Of a DNA stretch of 64,000 nt, positions 50,268-58,049 are shown in pieces. The position numbers were made by a program, and so were the translations under genes. Each line of letters starts with the position of its first letter. Position 1 is the first letter of the stretch. Below the pieces are notes generated by a model. That model was not told where the DNA came from. It was given only the letters and a program-made list of their open reading frames with translations, and did no database searches. Source of the stretch: Coriobacteriaceae bacterium (GTDB lineage: Bacteria > Actinomycetota > Coriobacteriia > Coriobacteriales > Coriobacteriaceae); contig CABJFQ010000009.1 of the NCBI GenBank assembly GCA_902364975.1, forward strand, positions 31,193 through 95,192. The letters are read 5' to 3'.

Positions 50268-51281
50268 ATGGCATATCCCGTATTTGACCTACACTGCGAC
50301 ACCGCCGACCGCATCGGCTGGGCCACGCTCGATCTCGACCTGCGCTTTACCGCCGGCACCGACGGTTATTTCCCCGGCGACGAAACGCATCCGCAAGATT
50401 TCGACCTCATCGAGGGCAACGCCTGCGCCATCTCGCTCGCAAAGATCGGCAACACGCCGTGGGCACAGTGCTTCGCCACATTTGTCCCCGACGAGATTCC
50501 CACCGCCCACGCCGCGCGCTTCCAGGCGCAGATCATGGCACACATGAGCGGCCAGGCAATGCTCAACCACGACCGCATGGTCAACGTACGCAACGCCGCA
50601 GACATTCGCCCCGCGCTCAAAGACGGCAAGGTCGCCTGCATCCACACCATCGAAAACGCCACGTTCTTTGCCGAGGACCCCGCGCTGATCGAGGTGCTCA
50701 AGAGCCTGGGCGTACTCATGTCATCACTCAGCTGGAACGCGCAGGGACCGCTCGCGAGCGGCCACGACACCCACGCCGGTCTCACCGCCGCCGGCATCGA
50801 GGCACTTACGCAGATGGAGCACGCCGGCATGGTACTTGATGTCTCCCACCTCAACGATGAGTGCTTTGACGAGGTTGTCGCCCACGCCACGCGTCCCTTC
50901 GTCGCCAGCCACTCCAACTCCCGTGCGGTTTGCGGCGTCAAACGCAACCTTACCGACGACCAGTTCCGCACCATTCGCGACATGGGTGGCATCGTCGGCC
51001 TCAACTACTGCAGCGAGTTCCTTTCCAACGACGCAACCGACGAAACCGCCGCAGACGTCACCTTCGACCAGCTGGCGGCACATATCGAGCACTGGCTCGA
51101 CCTGGGCGGCGAAGATGTCATCGCACTCGGCGGCGACTGGGACGGCGCCAAGGTACCCGACTTCCTCTCTGATGCCAGCAAGATGCCCGAATTCCAGAAC
51201 ATGCTCTCCAAGCACTTTGGCAAGACCGTGATGCAGAAGCTCTGCAGCGACAACGCGCTCGCCTTCTTCGAGCGCTATTAA
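50268..51281 (+). CDS. Membrane dipeptidase (peptidase family M19)
   Basis: A 337-residue zinc dipeptidase of the renal dipeptidase family. Ligands visible are FDLHCDT at residues 5-11, the bridging Glu of HTIENATFF, the His in DVSHLNDECF, SHSNSRAVCG with a second His, and GGDWDGA. No signal peptide is seen, so it is cytoplasmic despite the family name. The ATG at 50268 follows GGAGG. It is followed by a YgjP-like gene in the same direction. Confidence 0.9.
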   Translation: MAYPVFDLHCDTADRIGWATLDLDLRFTAGTDGYFPGDETHPQDFDLIEGNACAISLAKIGNTPWAQCFATFVPDEIPTAHAARFQAQIMAHMSGQAMLNHDRMVNVRNAADIRPALKDGKVACIHTIENATFFAEDPALIEVLKSLGVLMSSLSWNAQGPLASGHDTHAGLTAAGIEALTQMEHAGMVLDVSHLNDECFDEVVAHATRPFVASHSNSRAVCGVKRNLTDDQFRTIRDMGGIVGLNYCSEFLSNDATDETAADVTFDQLAAHIEHWLDLGGEDVIALGGDWDGAKVPDFLSDASKMPEFQNMLSKHFGKTVMQKLCSDNALAFFERY

Positions 51282-51367
51282 GAGCGCAATTAATTTCGCA
51301 TCCCTTGAGCGGCCCGGCATGCCGAGCGGTCGACATGCCGGCCCGTCCCCAATCTGAAGGATCACAT

Positions 51368-52144
51368 TTGACGCAGCAATTTACGATTTCCGTACCCCGA
51401 CCGGATGGAACGCTCATCCCCGTCGTCGTTACCAAAAAGCGCGTCAAGAACTTTAACCTACGCGTCACATCGAGCGGCGAGGTCCACGCCAGCGCACCGC
51501 TCGGCGCCAGCCGCGAGCGCATCGAAGCGTTTGTGGAGCGCAACAGCGCCTGGATTATCAGCCGACTTGCCCAACGTGAGCAACGTCAGGCAACAGCGCG
51601 AGAGCCGCTCAGCCCATCGTCCATCATTGCACTTTGGGGCAAGCCCATCACGGTACAGGACGCACTCGATCACAACTTTGCATCGCCCGCACCGCGACCC
51701 AAGCAGGCCACCTTCGCAAGTTTTATGGGTACCGACGAATCGGACGAAAGCCCACAGGCCAAGCGGCGCGCAATCCTCGACGGCCTAACGTCCGACGAGC
51801 TCCAAGCCCACATCGACCAGCTCTACGCGTCCGAGGTCACCGCAGCGCTACGCGACATCGTGCACGCGTACGAAATCGCAATGGGCGTCACCGTGGCCCG
51901 CGTCTCCGTGCGCAGCATGAAAACGCGTTGGGGCTCCTGCACACCCAAAACCGGCGCCATTCGTATCGCGCGCGAGCTCGCCGCCTACCCTGTCGAATGC
52001 CTCGACAGGGTTGTCGCCCACGAGCTCGTCCATCTGCTCGAGCCGAGCCACAATCAGCGCTTTCACGCCCTGCTCGACACGTACTGTCCCAACAATAGAG
52101 CACTGTCTCAGCGGCTCAAGCAGCCACCCCTCAACAAGCTCTAG
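51368..52144 (+). CDS. YgjP/SprT-like zinc metallopeptidase
   Basis: A 258-residue M48-related metal-dependent hydrolase (DUF45). It shows VVVTKKRVKNFNLRVTSSGEV at the N-terminus, the SMKTRWGSCTPKTG motif and the zinc site VVAHELVHLLEPSHNQRF near residue 225. The middle (about residues 100-160) is a longer, variable insert than usual. The best start is a TTG at 51368 behind AAGGA; an ATG 33 bases earlier has no site. Substrate unknown. Confidence 0.85.
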   Translation: MTQQFTISVPRPDGTLIPVVVTKKRVKNFNLRVTSSGEVHASAPLGASRERIEAFVERNSAWIISRLAQREQRQATAREPLSPSSIIALWGKPITVQDALDHNFASPAPRPKQATFASFMGTDESDESPQAKRRAILDGLTSDELQAHIDQLYASEVTAALRDIVHAYEIAMGVTVARVSVRSMKTRWGSCTPKTGAIRIARELAAYPVECLDRVVAHELVHLLEPSHNQRFHALLDTYCPNNRALSQRLKQPPLNKL

Positions 52145-52150
52145 CGTCGA

Positions 52151-52636
52151 CTAGCGCACGCGCTCGATCTCGACGCCGCAGCTTGCCAGGGGCAGGCCAA
52201 CAGGAGCCCACGGCTTATCGAGCTTTATGCGCACACCAAGCAGCGAGGGATAACGGCGCAGCAGCATCTGGGCTGTCCCCTCGGCTGCCGCCTCGATGAG
52301 CTTAAACGTATGCTCGCGCAGATAGCCATCGACATCGTGGCACACCGAGCCGTAGTCAATCGAGGCGTCCAGGTTATCGTGCTCCCCCGCCGCGCGCAGG
52401 TCGGCATAGAGCACCAGAGAAACGATGAACTTCTGACCCAGCGCGTTCTCCTCGGGATACACGCCATGGTTGGCAAAAACCTCCAGGCCGTCAATGAAAA
52501 TACGATCGGCATGGCGCAAATCGTCATAGCTCACGTGAGGCACCGCCGTTGCGGTGGATATTTCGCCCCTTCCACGGCGGGCGAGCTCGGCGCCTTCGGT
52601 CTTGGTTGCATTCTCGGGCAGTTTCTTGTTACTCAA
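52151..52636 (-). CDS. folB: Dihydroneopterin aldolase
   Basis: Converts 7,8-dihydroneopterin to 6-hydroxymethyl-dihydropterin in folate synthesis. Residues 42-161 form the enzyme: DRIFIDGLEVFANHGVYPEENALGQ with the catalytic Glu, SIDYGSVCHDV, and a C-terminal RIKLDKPWAPVGL with the Lys. The first 41 residues (charged, Ala/Thr-rich) exceed the normal 120-residue length. A TTG start with GGAG ten bases upstream is used because no ATG lies near. It follows folE and an HD gene in one direction. Confidence 0.87.
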   Translation of the reverse strand: MSNKKLPENATKTEGAELARRGRGEISTATAVPHVSYDDLRHADRIFIDGLEVFANHGVYPEENALGQKFIVSLVLYADLRAAGEHDNLDASIDYGSVCHDVDGYLREHTFKLIEAAAEGTAQMLLRRYPSLLGVRIKLDKPWAPVGLPLASCGVEIERVR

Positions 52637-52679
52637 CGCGATCGTCTCCTTCGTTTAGAACCCCGACCGCGCAAACTAA

Positions 52680-53261
52680 CTACACGCGAATCGACAGGTT
52701 CTTTTTATCATCGCTCCAGTTGCAAGCGTTGCGCGCGGGGCATGCAAAGCAGGCACGCGACGCTTTGTCGGCTGCATAGAGCAGACGCTCAAGCGGTTGG
52801 CTGTTCACGCGCAGCTTTCGATGGCCCAGAATGGCCGTCTTAATGGCTGCGGCATCGGCCGGCTCAAACGCCACGTCATCGGGCATGCCGCCGAGAATCG
52901 CATCAGCGACGCGTTCGCTTGCAACATCATGGGATATACCCGATTCATACTGTTCATCTTTGCCGATATCGTGAAGAAGTGCTGTGGCGTAGATGACCTC
53001 GCGGTCAAATTCGAGCTGCTCCTCGAGATTCTTGATCCACATAATGCGCGCGACATCGAGCAGATGGTCAATACCGTGGCGGCAGAAGATGCGCCCCGAT
53101 TCCAACTGTGCAATGTTGCCCAGGTGCCGCCGGAACAGCCCGTTGGCACAAATGTAATCAATGCGAGGCATGGCACCAAAGGGGGCCAGGCCCGAAGCCA
53201 TAAAGCCGCGACGCGACGTCCCCTCATCGGTCTTCGATGTAAAGTCGTTGACGACTCTCAT
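52680..53261 (-). CDS. HD-domain phosphohydrolase between folE and folB
   Basis: A 193-residue HD superfamily protein. The metal ligands appear as CRHGIDHLLDVARIM, ATALLHDIGKDEQYE and a later Asp in LLYAADKASR. A C-terminal Cys cluster (ACFACPARNAC) could bind zinc or an Fe-S centre. Its start lies two bases after the folE stop, so it is coupled to it. In the folate pathway a pyrophosphatase acting on dihydroneopterin triphosphate is often unassigned; this HD protein is a candidate for that step, which is my inference from position. Confidence 0.75.
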   Translation of the reverse strand: MRVVNDFTSKTDEGTSRRGFMASGLAPFGAMPRIDYICANGLFRRHLGNIAQLESGRIFCRHGIDHLLDVARIMWIKNLEEQLEFDREVIYATALLHDIGKDEQYESGISHDVASERVADAILGGMPDDVAFEPADAAAIKTAILGHRKLRVNSQPLERLLYAADKASRACFACPARNACNWSDDKKNLSIRV

Positions 53262-53263
53262 GG

Positions 53264-53821
53264 TTAGCGGCCCAGCATCCTAAAGAAACGCTCCTCGAGC
53301 GCGGGATCGGTCTCAAAGACGCCGCGGCGAGCAAGCGTCACGGTCTTGGTGCCGGGCTTTTGCACGCCACGCATCGTCATGCACATATGCTCGGCCTCCA
53401 TCAACACAATCGCTCCCTGTGGAGCGAGATAATCCATGAGGGCATCGGCAACCTGTGCGCACAGTTGCTCCTGCAGCTGAAGACGGCGGGCATAAACCTC
53501 AACCGTGCGGGCGAGCTTGGAAAGCCCAGCCACCCGACCGTTAGGGATATAACCAATGGCGGCCTTGCCATAAAACGGCAGCAGATGATGTTCGCACAGC
53601 GAGTAGAACGTGATGTCGCGCTCGATAACCAAATCGTTCGAAGCGACGGCAAAGGTTTTGGACAGGTGTTCCTCGGCACTCTGGTCCATACCGCCGGCGA
53701 TCTCACCATACATACGGGCAACGCGCGCCGGGGTCTCCAGCAGGCCCTCACGAGTTGGGTCCTCGCCTATGCCCTCAAGCAACAGCTTAATGGCGGCCTC
53801 GACTTTTTCCTGATCGACCAT
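53264..53821 (-). CDS. folE: GTP cyclohydrolase I
   Basis: First step of folate synthesis, from GTP to 7,8-dihydroneopterin triphosphate. The 185-residue protein has [20 protein letters not shown], the zinc Cys and His of [41 protein letters not shown] and the [15 protein letters not shown] zinc Cys. All catalytic residues are intact. It lies 66 bases after nrdG and heads the folE-HD-folB group. Confidence 0.95.
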   Translation of the reverse strand: MVDQEKVEAAIKLLLEGIGEDPTREGLLETPARVARMYGEIAGGMDQSAEEHLSKTFAVASNDLVIERDITFYSLCEHHLLPFYGKAAIGYIPNGRVAGLSKLARTVEVYARRLQLQEQLCAQVADALMDYLAPQGAIVLMEAEHMCMTMRGVQKPGTKTVTLARRGVFETDPALEERFFRMLGR

Positions 53822-53887
53822 CTGGGCCTCACTTTTCCGATTTCACGTTCGCGCTATGGTACCACGCCCTCCGGCATCGACCACAAG

Positions 53888-54469
53888 CTACATAGTATGG
53901 GTCGAATAGACTGGATCGTCCCGCCAAAGCTCCACAGCGTCGCAAAGCGCAACGCCCTCACGCACGGCGCGGTCGCGCGTAGCGTTCATATCGATCACAC
54001 GCTGGTTACTCGAACCCCTAAAGCGCAACGAGATATCATAAAGATCCTGAACAAACGGGCCATCCACCAACATGTCGAGGCAGGCAAGGATACGGTCCGT
54101 GACCTCGGTATGGTGACGACCACCCGGCATAAGCTCCTCGAGCACGTCGCCGGTAAAACACCAAATGGTCTTTCCTGACCCCGCAGGATAAGCGGCACGA
54201 ACACGCTCGACAAACTCAACGAGCCCCGCCTGGTTCTCGGGCTCCATGGGCTCTCCGCCCAGAATCGTCAGGCCGTCAATAAAGGGATGATCGAGGCTCT
54301 CGATAATCTTGTCCTCGACGGCACGATCAAAGGGCTCGCCCGCAGCAAAGTCCCACGCGACGGAGTTAAAGCAATTCTTGCAGCCACGACGGCACCCGCT
54401 CACAAACAGAGAAGTGCGGACGCCTTCTCCATCAGCAATGTCGAAATACTTAATGTTCGCGTAGTTCAT
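53888..54469 (-). CDS. nrdG: Anaerobic ribonucleotide reductase activating protein
   Basis: Radical SAM activase that makes the glycyl radical on NrdD. The 193-residue protein has the cluster motif SGCRRGCKNCFN (CxxxCxxC), the AdoMet-binding GLTILGGEPMEPENQ, and TIWCFTGDVLEEL. Its ATG at 54469 has GAAGG upstream. It is separated from nrdD by 427 bases that hold a terminator and an inverted duplication, so the two may have separate transcripts. Confidence 0.93.
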   Translation of the reverse strand: MNYANIKYFDIADGEGVRTSLFVSGCRRGCKNCFNSVAWDFAAGEPFDRAVEDKIIESLDHPFIDGLTILGGEPMEPENQAGLVEFVERVRAAYPAGSGKTIWCFTGDVLEELMPGGRHHTEVTDRILACLDMLVDGPFVQDLYDISLRFRGSSNQRVIDMNATRDRAVREGVALCDAVELWRDDPVYSTHTM

Positions 54470-54715
54470 AGGTAACCTTCCTGGGGGTCTGGAGTATATC
54501 ATCCCGTCCTCAAACATTCTCGGCCTTCGGCCTGCGAAACTGCGGGCGGGACGATATGTCCCGGCCTCATGCAAAGGGCAACTCAATGAACGAAGCGAAC
54601 ATCGAGTATAGGGTTCGAGGTCCAATAAAAACTTTGTTGCAGCTCAACCGTCATCGCAAGCAAAGCGTTGCTGCAAGTCAACTCATGTCCGCTAAGAACT
54701 TCGAGGGGTGAGCAG
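54470..54715. other. Gene-free stretch between nrdG and the inverted duplication
   Basis: I see no supported gene. There is a GGCC-TTC-GGCC-type hairpin near 54513-54525 and a TTGCAGC/GCTGCAA pair spanning 54638-54675. The short frames here lack ribosome-binding sites. Confidence 0.4.
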
Positions 54716-54916
54716 ACCGCGCGCTGCATCTCAGTTACGTCAACTTGGCTGAACCGAGAGGGCCGCTTGGGCTTTTGCTCGATATGAGTTCCGCACGCAA
54801 AGAAGGCCACTTAATGTGGCCTTCGTCTTGCGCAGGACTGTCCGAAATAGCGAGCAAATGCCCAAGCGGCCCTCTCGGCTCAGCCCCGGAGCGGTATTAG
54901 AGATGCAGCACGCGGT
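54716..54916. repeat. 66-bp inverted duplication including the nrdD end
   Basis: The arm 54716-54781 matches the reverse complement of 54851-54916 at about 54 of 66 positions. The right arm includes the last six nrdD codons and stop. The innermost 19 bases of shared sequence (CCGAGAGGGCCGCTTGGGC) are identical. A terminator sits between the arms. Confidence 0.7.
54802..54824. terminator. Terminator-like hairpin after nrdD
   Basis: GAAGGCCAC and GTGGCCTTC surround TTAAT. A TTTGCG follows on the minus strand, 73 bases after the nrdD stop. Confidence 0.6.
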
Positions 54917-57119
54917 CGCGGATCTCCTCGGTTCGACCCTGGTTCCAGAATTGGGTACCGATGTAGCCGCACGTACGACGGGCGACGTTCATCTTCTCCT
55001 GGTCACGATTGCCGCAGTTGGGGCACACCCACACCAGCTTGCCGTCATCCTCGACAATCTTGATCTCGCCATCGTAGCCGCACACCTGGCAGTAATCGCT
55101 CTTGGTGTTGAGCTCGGCGTACATGATGTTGTCGTAGATGTACTGCATCACGCGAATGACAGCCTTGAGGTTGTCCTGCATGTTGGGAACCTCAACGTAG
55201 GAGATAGCACCGCCCGGCGAAAGCTGCTGGAACATGCCTTCAAACTTAAGTTTGTCGAAGGCATCGATCTCCTCGGACACATGGACGTGATAGCTGTTAG
55301 TAATGTAGCCCTTGTCCGTCACGCCCGGGATAATGCCAAAACGACGCTGCAGGCACTTGGCGAACTTGTAGGTCGTCGACTCCAACGGCGTACCGTACAG
55401 CGAGAAATCGATATCACTTTCGGCCTTCCACTCCGCGCACCTGTCGTTCATGCGCTGCATGACGGCCATGGCGAACGGCGTGCCCTCCTTCTCGGTGTGG
55501 CTGTGACCCGTCATGTACTTGACGCACTCATACAGGCCGGCATAGCCCAGGCTGATGGTGGAATAGCCGCCCACGAGCAGCTTGTCGATCGTCTCGCCCT
55601 TCTTCAGACGCGCCAGGGCGCCGTACTGCCAAAGAATCGGCGCGGCATCCGAAAGCGTGCCCATCAGGCGCTCATGACGGCACAGCAGGGCACGATGGCA
55701 CAGCTCAAGGCGCTCGTCGAAGATCTTCCAGAACTTATCCATGTCCTGATGCGAGCTCAGCGCGACATCGGGCAGGTTGATGGTCACAACACCCTGGTTA
55801 AAGCGACCGTAGTACTTAGGCTTGGTCGGGTCATAGTTCAGCGCGTTGGCGACATTGTTAAAGCCGTTGCCCGAACGGTCGGGCGTCAGGAAACTGCGGC
55901 AACCCATGCAGGTGTAGCAATCGCCGTTGCCGGCAGTCTCGCCCTTAGACAGCTTAAGCTCGCGCATCTTCTTCTCGGAGATGTAGTCGGGCACCATGCG
56001 CTTGGCGGTGCACTTGGCGGCGAGCTTGGTCAGATAGAAGTACGGCGAATCCTCGCGAATGTTATCGTCCTCGAGCACGTAGATGAGCTTGGGGAATGCC
56101 GGGGTGATCCACACGCCGGCTTCGTTCTTAACGCCCTCATAGCGCTGACGAAGCGTCTCCTCCACAATCATGGCAAGGTCGTGCTTCTCCTGGGGCGTAC
56201 GGGCCTCATTGAGATACATAAAGACCGTCACGAACGGCGCCTGGCCATTCGTGGTCATAAGGGTCACGACCTGATACTGAATCGTCTGGACGCCGCGACG
56301 GATCTCGTCACGCAGGCGGTCCTCAACAACCTCGCGGACCTTTTCGGGAGATGCCGAAACACCGAGCTCCTCGAGCTCGCGGGCAACCTCGCCGCGAATC
56401 TTTTGACGGCTCACCTCAACAAAGGGGGCGAGATGGGTCAGCGAAATAGACTGGCCGCCGTACTGGGAGGAAGCAACCTGGGCGATAATCTGCGTCGCGA
56501 TGTTGCAGGCAGTCGAGAAGCTGTGCGGCTTCTCGATCAGCGTGCCCGAGATAACGGTGCCGTTCTGGAGCATGTCCTCCAGGTTCACCAGGTCGCAGTT
56601 ATGCATGTGCTGGGCAAAGTAGTCAGAATCGTGGAAGTGGATCAGGCCCTCATTGTGGGCATCCACGATCTCCTGGGGCAGCAGCACACGCTGAGTCAGA
56701 TCCTTTGAAATCTCGCCGGCCATATAGTCGCGCTGGACGGAATTGACGGTCGGGTTCTTGTTAGAGTTCTCCTGCTTGACCTCTTCGTTATTGCACTCGA
56801 TCAGCGACAGAATCTTGTCGTCGGTCGTGTTCTTCTGGCGCTTCAGGCTCTGAACATAGCGATAGATGATGTAGTGGCGGGCGACCTCGTAGCAGTCGAG
56901 ACGCATGATCTCGTCCTCGACCAAATCCTGGATCTCCTCGACCGAAACGGTGTGGCCCGCGTTCTCGCATGCCTCGGCGACGTTTTGCGCCGCATAAACC
57001 ACCTGGCGGTCGGTAAGACGAGAGCTCTCCTCGACCTCCAAGTTTGCGGCGCGGATGGCATTGACGATCTTATCGATGTCAAAGACAACCTCGGTGCCGC
57101 TGCGCTTGATGATCTTCAT
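54897..57119 (-). CDS. nrdD: Anaerobic ribonucleoside-triphosphate reductase
   Basis: Glycyl-radical enzyme that makes deoxynucleotides without oxygen. The 740-residue protein has the N-terminal ATP-cone (residues 1-95, with KRSGTEVVFDIDKIVNAI), the catalytic barrel with GDCYTCMGCRSF and FNQGVVTINLPDVAL, the zinc site CQVCG...CPNCG near 680-705, and the radical loop RRTCGYIG near residue 717. The start has GGCAAGAGG directly upstream. NrdR-like boxes lie about 225-275 bases upstream. A short ORF lies in the leader. Confidence 0.96.
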   Translation of the reverse strand: MKIIKRSGTEVVFDIDKIVNAIRAANLEVEESSRLTDRQVVYAAQNVAEACENAGHTVSVEEIQDLVEDEIMRLDCYEVARHYIIYRYVQSLKRQKNTTDDKILSLIECNNEEVKQENSNKNPTVNSVQRDYMAGEISKDLTQRVLLPQEIVDAHNEGLIHFHDSDYFAQHMHNCDLVNLEDMLQNGTVISGTLIEKPHSFSTACNIATQIIAQVASSQYGGQSISLTHLAPFVEVSRQKIRGEVARELEELGVSASPEKVREVVEDRLRDEIRRGVQTIQYQVVTLMTTNGQAPFVTVFMYLNEARTPQEKHDLAMIVEETLRQRYEGVKNEAGVWITPAFPKLIYVLEDDNIREDSPYFYLTKLAAKCTAKRMVPDYISEKKMRELKLSKGETAGNGDCYTCMGCRSFLTPDRSGNGFNNVANALNYDPTKPKYYGRFNQGVVTINLPDVALSSHQDMDKFWKIFDERLELCHRALLCRHERLMGTLSDAAPILWQYGALARLKKGETIDKLLVGGYSTISLGYAGLYECVKYMTGHSHTEKEGTPFAMAVMQRMNDRCAEWKAESDIDFSLYGTPLESTTYKFAKCLQRRFGIIPGVTDKGYITNSYHVHVSEEIDAFDKLKFEGMFQQLSPGGAISYVEVPNMQDNLKAVIRVMQYIYDNIMYAELNTKSDYCQVCGYDGEIKIVEDDGKLVWVCPNCGNRDQEKMNVARRTCGYIGTQFWNQGRTEEIRDRVLHL

Positions 57120-57156
57120 CCTCTTGCCTTCTTTCGCGTCGTAGCCTCATTGCGCT

Positions 57157-57234
57157 TCAGAGCCAAACGATGCCCGGCAGGGCCTGCCCCTGCCTTGCGG
57201 CGCCGTCGCGCAATCTGTGTTCTCGATAAACCAT
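57157..57234 (-). CDS. Possible 25-residue leader ORF of nrdD
   Basis: An ATG with GGAGG four bases upstream opens a 25-codon frame that is Arg- and Gln-rich (it contains HRLRDGAARQ) and ends 37 bases before the nrdD start. A GGCAGGG/CCCTGCC hairpin lies within it. Translation is plausible because of the strong site; function is unknown. Confidence 0.35.
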   Translation of the reverse strand: MVYREHRLRDGAARQGQALPGIVWL

Positions 57235-57343
57235 AAGCCTCCATGCGGACATTCCCTAGAGCCAATCAAGCGGTTCAAGGACACGTTCAAAAGAGGCAGT
57301 TAAGGTCTTCGTTCTCTGTCCGCCATCTATCATACGACAAAGA

Positions 57344-57393
57344 AGCATCTATATCCTGTATTCTTTTTTTAGGTCAAACACAACATATAGTGT
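57344..57393 (-). promoter_or_regulatory. nrdD promoter with NrdR-like boxes
   Basis: ACACAACATATAGTGT at 57378-57393 fits the 16-base NrdR box consensus closely. A weaker copy (AGCATCTATATCCTGT) is at 57344-57359. On the minus strand TTGACC (57372-57377) and TATAGA (57348-57353) are 18 bases apart, so the boxes cover -35 and -10. Confidence 0.7.
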
Positions 57394-57708
57394 TTCAGCA
57401 GGTCAAAGCAATTGGTCATTTTGCAGACGCATTAAAAATGAGGGGTATTTGACAAGTCGGTAAAACGTTACCAACACGGCTACCTGCATGGCAGTTATAA
57501 AACCCCCTTAGTCAAGCCGCTGACAAATCCTACCAAAACCAAGCCGCTCACGCCAAAAGAATCCAAAAGATTATGCTTGACCAACATGTTGCGGTCACGA
57601 TGGACCAGGACACATGCAATCTGCCGGCGCCCCCACGGGATGCGAAGACCATCGCGTACAGACCTTGGATCAATATTTGGCGGCTTATTTGGCGGCGTGC
57701 TTGGTGGC
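57394..57708. other. Gene-free stretch between nrdD promoter and tRNA-Val
   Basis: No gene is supported; open frames here lack start signals. The sequence is less GC-rich than its surroundings and contains short repeats (GGCGGC with TTATTT between, and two copies of AGCGGCTTG on the minus strand). It faces the 3' end of tRNA-Val, a common integration point, but no integrase motif is visible. Confidence 0.4.
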
Positions 57709-57744
57709 AAAACAAAACAGCCCAGAGGACATAGCCTCTGAGCT
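57709..57744 (-). terminator. Terminator of the tRNA-Gly/Val transcript
   Basis: On the minus strand CAGAGG and CCTCTG pair, extended by AGC/GCT, and TTTTGTTTT follows. Confidence 0.8.
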
Positions 57745-57753
57745 GCGAACATT

Positions 57754-57828
57754 TGGTGGGCGTTAGAAGATTTGAACTTCTGACCTCTTCCGTGTCAGGG
57801 AAGCGCTCTCCCCCTGAGCTAAACGCCC
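57754..57828 (-). tRNA. tRNA-Val (GAC)
   Basis: The cloverleaf is complete: acceptor GGGCGTT, D-arm GCTC/GAGC, anticodon arm CTTCC with loop CTGACAC, T-arm with TTCAAAT, and an encoded CCA end. It follows tRNA-Gly by three bases in one transcript. Confidence 0.95.
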
Positions 57829-57831
57829 AAA

Positions 57832-57907
57832 TGGAGCGGACAACGGGGCTCGAACCCGCGACCCCAACCTTGGCAAGGTTGTGCTCTACCAACTGAGCCA
57901 TGTCCGC
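57832..57907 (-). tRNA. tRNA-Gly (GCC), copy 1
   Basis: A 76-base cloverleaf with acceptor GCGGACA, anticodon loop TTGCCAA, T-loop TTCGAGC and encoded CCA. Identical to the copies at 60119 and 60345. Confidence 0.95.
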
Positions 57908-57919
57908 CTGCGAGGATTT

Positions 57920-57970
57920 AATATACGGGATGATCCACCCAAATGCAAGAACTTTTTTTGAAAAGTTTTG
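57920..57970 (-). promoter_or_regulatory. tRNA-Gly/Val promoter with upstream A-tract
   Basis: TTGCAT (57943-57948) and TATATT (57920-57925) on the minus strand are 17 bases apart. AAAAAAAGTTC stands directly before the -35 box, as at the other tRNA promoters. Confidence 0.75.
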
Positions 57971-58049
57971 CGACGCCCTCGCGAACCTCGCGAAGACATC
58001 AGCCACCACGGAAGGTGTAGGCAAACGCAAGCTCGCCGCAAGAGGCCCC

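Noticed and set aside
54583-54810. 75-codon minus-strand frame between nrdG and nrdD
   Set aside because: It runs through the terminator and the inverted duplication and has no start signal; its likeness to a plus-strand frame is explained by the duplication.
54816-56708. 630-residue plus-strand frame opposite nrdD
   Set aside because: A shadow of nrdD without any recognisable domain; it begins inside a terminator.
57394-57708. Possible integrase remnant next to tRNA-Val
   Set aside because: No tyrosine or serine recombinase motif and no duplicated tRNA end were found; kept only as a gene-free region.
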